From NCBI GenBank assembly GCA_004298605.1, contig SCPW01000427.1, positions 1 to 6,173 of the forward strand: 6,173 bases of DNA. The letters are read 5' to 3'. Shown in pieces: positions 5,075 through 6,173 of the stretch. A program made the translations under genes and the position numbers. The notes under the pieces are model-generated. The model did not search any database. It worked only from the letters and a program-made list of their open reading frames with translations, and had not been told where the DNA came from. The number at the start of each line of letters is the position of its first letter. Positions within the stretch are counted from its first letter, which is position 1. This DNA is from Gallionella sp. (GTDB lineage Bacteria; Pseudomonadota; Gammaproteobacteria; Burkholderiales; Gallionellaceae).

Positions 5075-6173
5075 ATGATTAGCCAGTTGGGGCGCTACGA
5101 GGTGCTCGGCGAGCTCGGCCAGGGCGCGATGGGCACGGTCTATAAGGCCAGGGATCCGTTGATTGACCGCGTGGTTGCGATCAAGACGATCAACCTGGCG
5201 CTCGCGCTGGACGAAAAAGAGGAATATGAGAGCCGCTTCTACCAGGAAGCAAAGGCGGCCGGGCGGCTCAACCACCCGAATATCGTGACTATTTACGATG
5301 TGGGCAAGAGTGGCGATGTCGCTTACATTGCCATGGAATTCCTGCAGGGGCGCGAGTTGCGTGACATCATGAACGACGGCGGGTTGCTGCCCGTTGACCA
5401 GGTGCTGGATATCGCCGCACAAGTGGCGCAGGGGCTGGCTTACGCGCACGAACATGACATTGTGCATCGCGATGTCAAGCCCTCGAACATTATGGTGGTG
5501 CGCGACGGCCATGCAAAAATCACCGACTTCGGTATTGCGCGCATGGCTTCCTCGGCGGTGCATACCCAGACCGGCATGGTGCTCGGTTCGCCAAAATACA
5601 TGTCGCCCGAGCAGGTGATGGGCAAGGCGATAGACCAGCGCTCGGATATTTTTGCGCTAGGCGTGATGCTCTACGAGATGCTGACCGGGCAGGCTCCCTT
5701 TAATGGCGAGAACGTCAATGCCATCATGTACCAGACCCTGAACGCGGTGCCGGCGCCGCCCAATATGCTGAATCCGGCCATACCGGAAATGGTCAACTTC
5801 ATCGTGGCCAAGGCATTGGCCAAAGAGGTGGAGGACCGCTACCAGAACGCCAAGGATTTTGCCGCCGATTTGCGCGCCTGCCGCGACACTTTGCCGCGCT
5901 CCAGCCAGCAGATAGATATATCAAAACCTCCCGCCGGGGGCGAGAAAAAATTGTCCGATGCGGTTGCAATTACCGGGCGCAGGAATGCGGACGAAGAAGA
6001 GGCGAAATCGACATCGACGGCGGGGTTGTCGCAGGCCTTCGATTCCGACGAGGCGACCATGCGGCTGGCCGTGCTGACCGGCTCCAGCGAAGATATTGAC
6101 GACCTGTCCAAGACGCTCAAAATAGTCCGCCCGAGCGAGGCGGCAGTCAAGCAGGCAACCCCGGTAGCCAGGG
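5075..6173 (+). CDS. Hanks-type serine/threonine protein kinase (3' end outside window)
   Basis: The frame stays open to the window edge, giving at least 366 residues. Residues 8 to about 268 form a complete Hanks-type (PknB-like) kinase domain, which transfers the ATP gamma-phosphate to Ser/Thr of proteins. Visible motifs are the Gly-rich loop GQGAMGTVY (15-23), the ATP-anchoring Lys in AIK (K37), its partner Glu (E58), the catalytic loop HRDVKPSN (131-138, D133), DFG (151-153), an activation segment with T164 and T166, SPE (177-179) and SDIFALGVMLYEMLTG (190-205). No key residue is missing, so it should be active. HRD followed by Lys places it with RD kinases, usually activated by phosphorylation of the activation loop. 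After the domain comes an acidic/Ser-rich stretch (about 280-366) with no transmembrane helix so far; any sensor or membrane part lies beyond the window. The cyclase-like/PEGA gene upstream suggests a shared signalling role, but the element between them argues against tight coupling. Confidence 0.93.
   Translation, partial: MISQLGRYEVLGELGQGAMGTVYKARDPLIDRVVAIKTINLALALDEKEEYESRFYQEAKAAGRLNHPNIVTIYDVGKSGDVAYIAMEFLQGRELRDIMNDGGLLPVDQVLDIAAQVAQGLAYAHEHDIVHRDVKPSNIMVVRDGHAKITDFGIARMASSAVHTQTGMVLGSPKYMSPEQVMGKAIDQRSDIFALGVMLYEMLTGQAPFNGENVNAIMYQTLNAVPAPPNMLNPAIPEMVNFIVAKALAKEVEDRYQNAKDFAADLRACRDTLPRSSQQIDISKPPAGGEKKLSDAVAITGRRNADEEEAKSTSTAGLSQAFDSDEATMRLAVLTGSSEDIDDLSKTLKIVRPSEAAVKQATPVAR

Noticed and set aside
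5050..5082. Ten-codon leader reading frame overlapping the kinase start
   Set aside because: It has no ribosome binding site and no repeated regulatory codons, and such short frames occur often by chance.

Overview
The window is a stretch of proteobacterial chromosome with every recognisable gene on the + strand. Codon use is GC-rich. The gene set (dnaX-ybaB-recR-rluB, then a class III cyclase-like/PEGA protein and a Hanks-type kinase) and a REP-like intergenic repeat suggest a betaproteobacterium. My guess is near the Nitrosomonadales/Gallionellaceae; this is inference from gene content, since there is no rRNA here to prove it.

Layout. Bases 3-95 are the last 30 codons of a PagL-type lipid A 3-O-deacylase. 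Eleven bases later a housekeeping cluster begins: dnaX (107-1729, TTG start), ybaB (1753-2079), recR (2079-2675) and rluB (2683-3603). The gaps are 23 bases, a 1-base overlap and 7 bases, and no terminator is visible between them, so they probably form one transcription unit for replication, recombinational repair and rRNA modification. The ybaB and rluB starts are set by good ribosome binding sites that lie downstream of longer in-frame openings.

From 3655 the content changes to signalling. The first gene (3655-4872) encodes an N-terminal class III nucleotidyl cyclase homology domain, one transmembrane helix, a Pro/Ala/Lys-rich linker and a C-terminal PEGA-like domain. Both metal-binding Asp residues and the transition-state Asn/Arg pair are present, but the two usual adenine-specifying positions are not. 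The second gene (5075 to the window edge, incomplete) encodes a Hanks-type Ser/Thr protein kinase with all catalytic residues. Together they look like a small regulatory module; no substrate or ligand can be read from the sequence.

The 202 bases between these two genes hold a 139-base palindromic REP/MITE-like element (4872-5010). It has perfect 13-bp terminal inverted repeats and two internal hairpins, and it begins at the last base of the cyclase-like gene's stop codon. A weak promoter candidate lies between it and the kinase gene. I found no tRNA, rRNA, CRISPR array, transposase gene or clear rho-independent terminator. The most unusual material is the altered cyclase active site, the composite repeat with competing folds, and a strong hairpin inside the first codons of the cyclase-like gene. 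I see no clear sign of a wholly new system.
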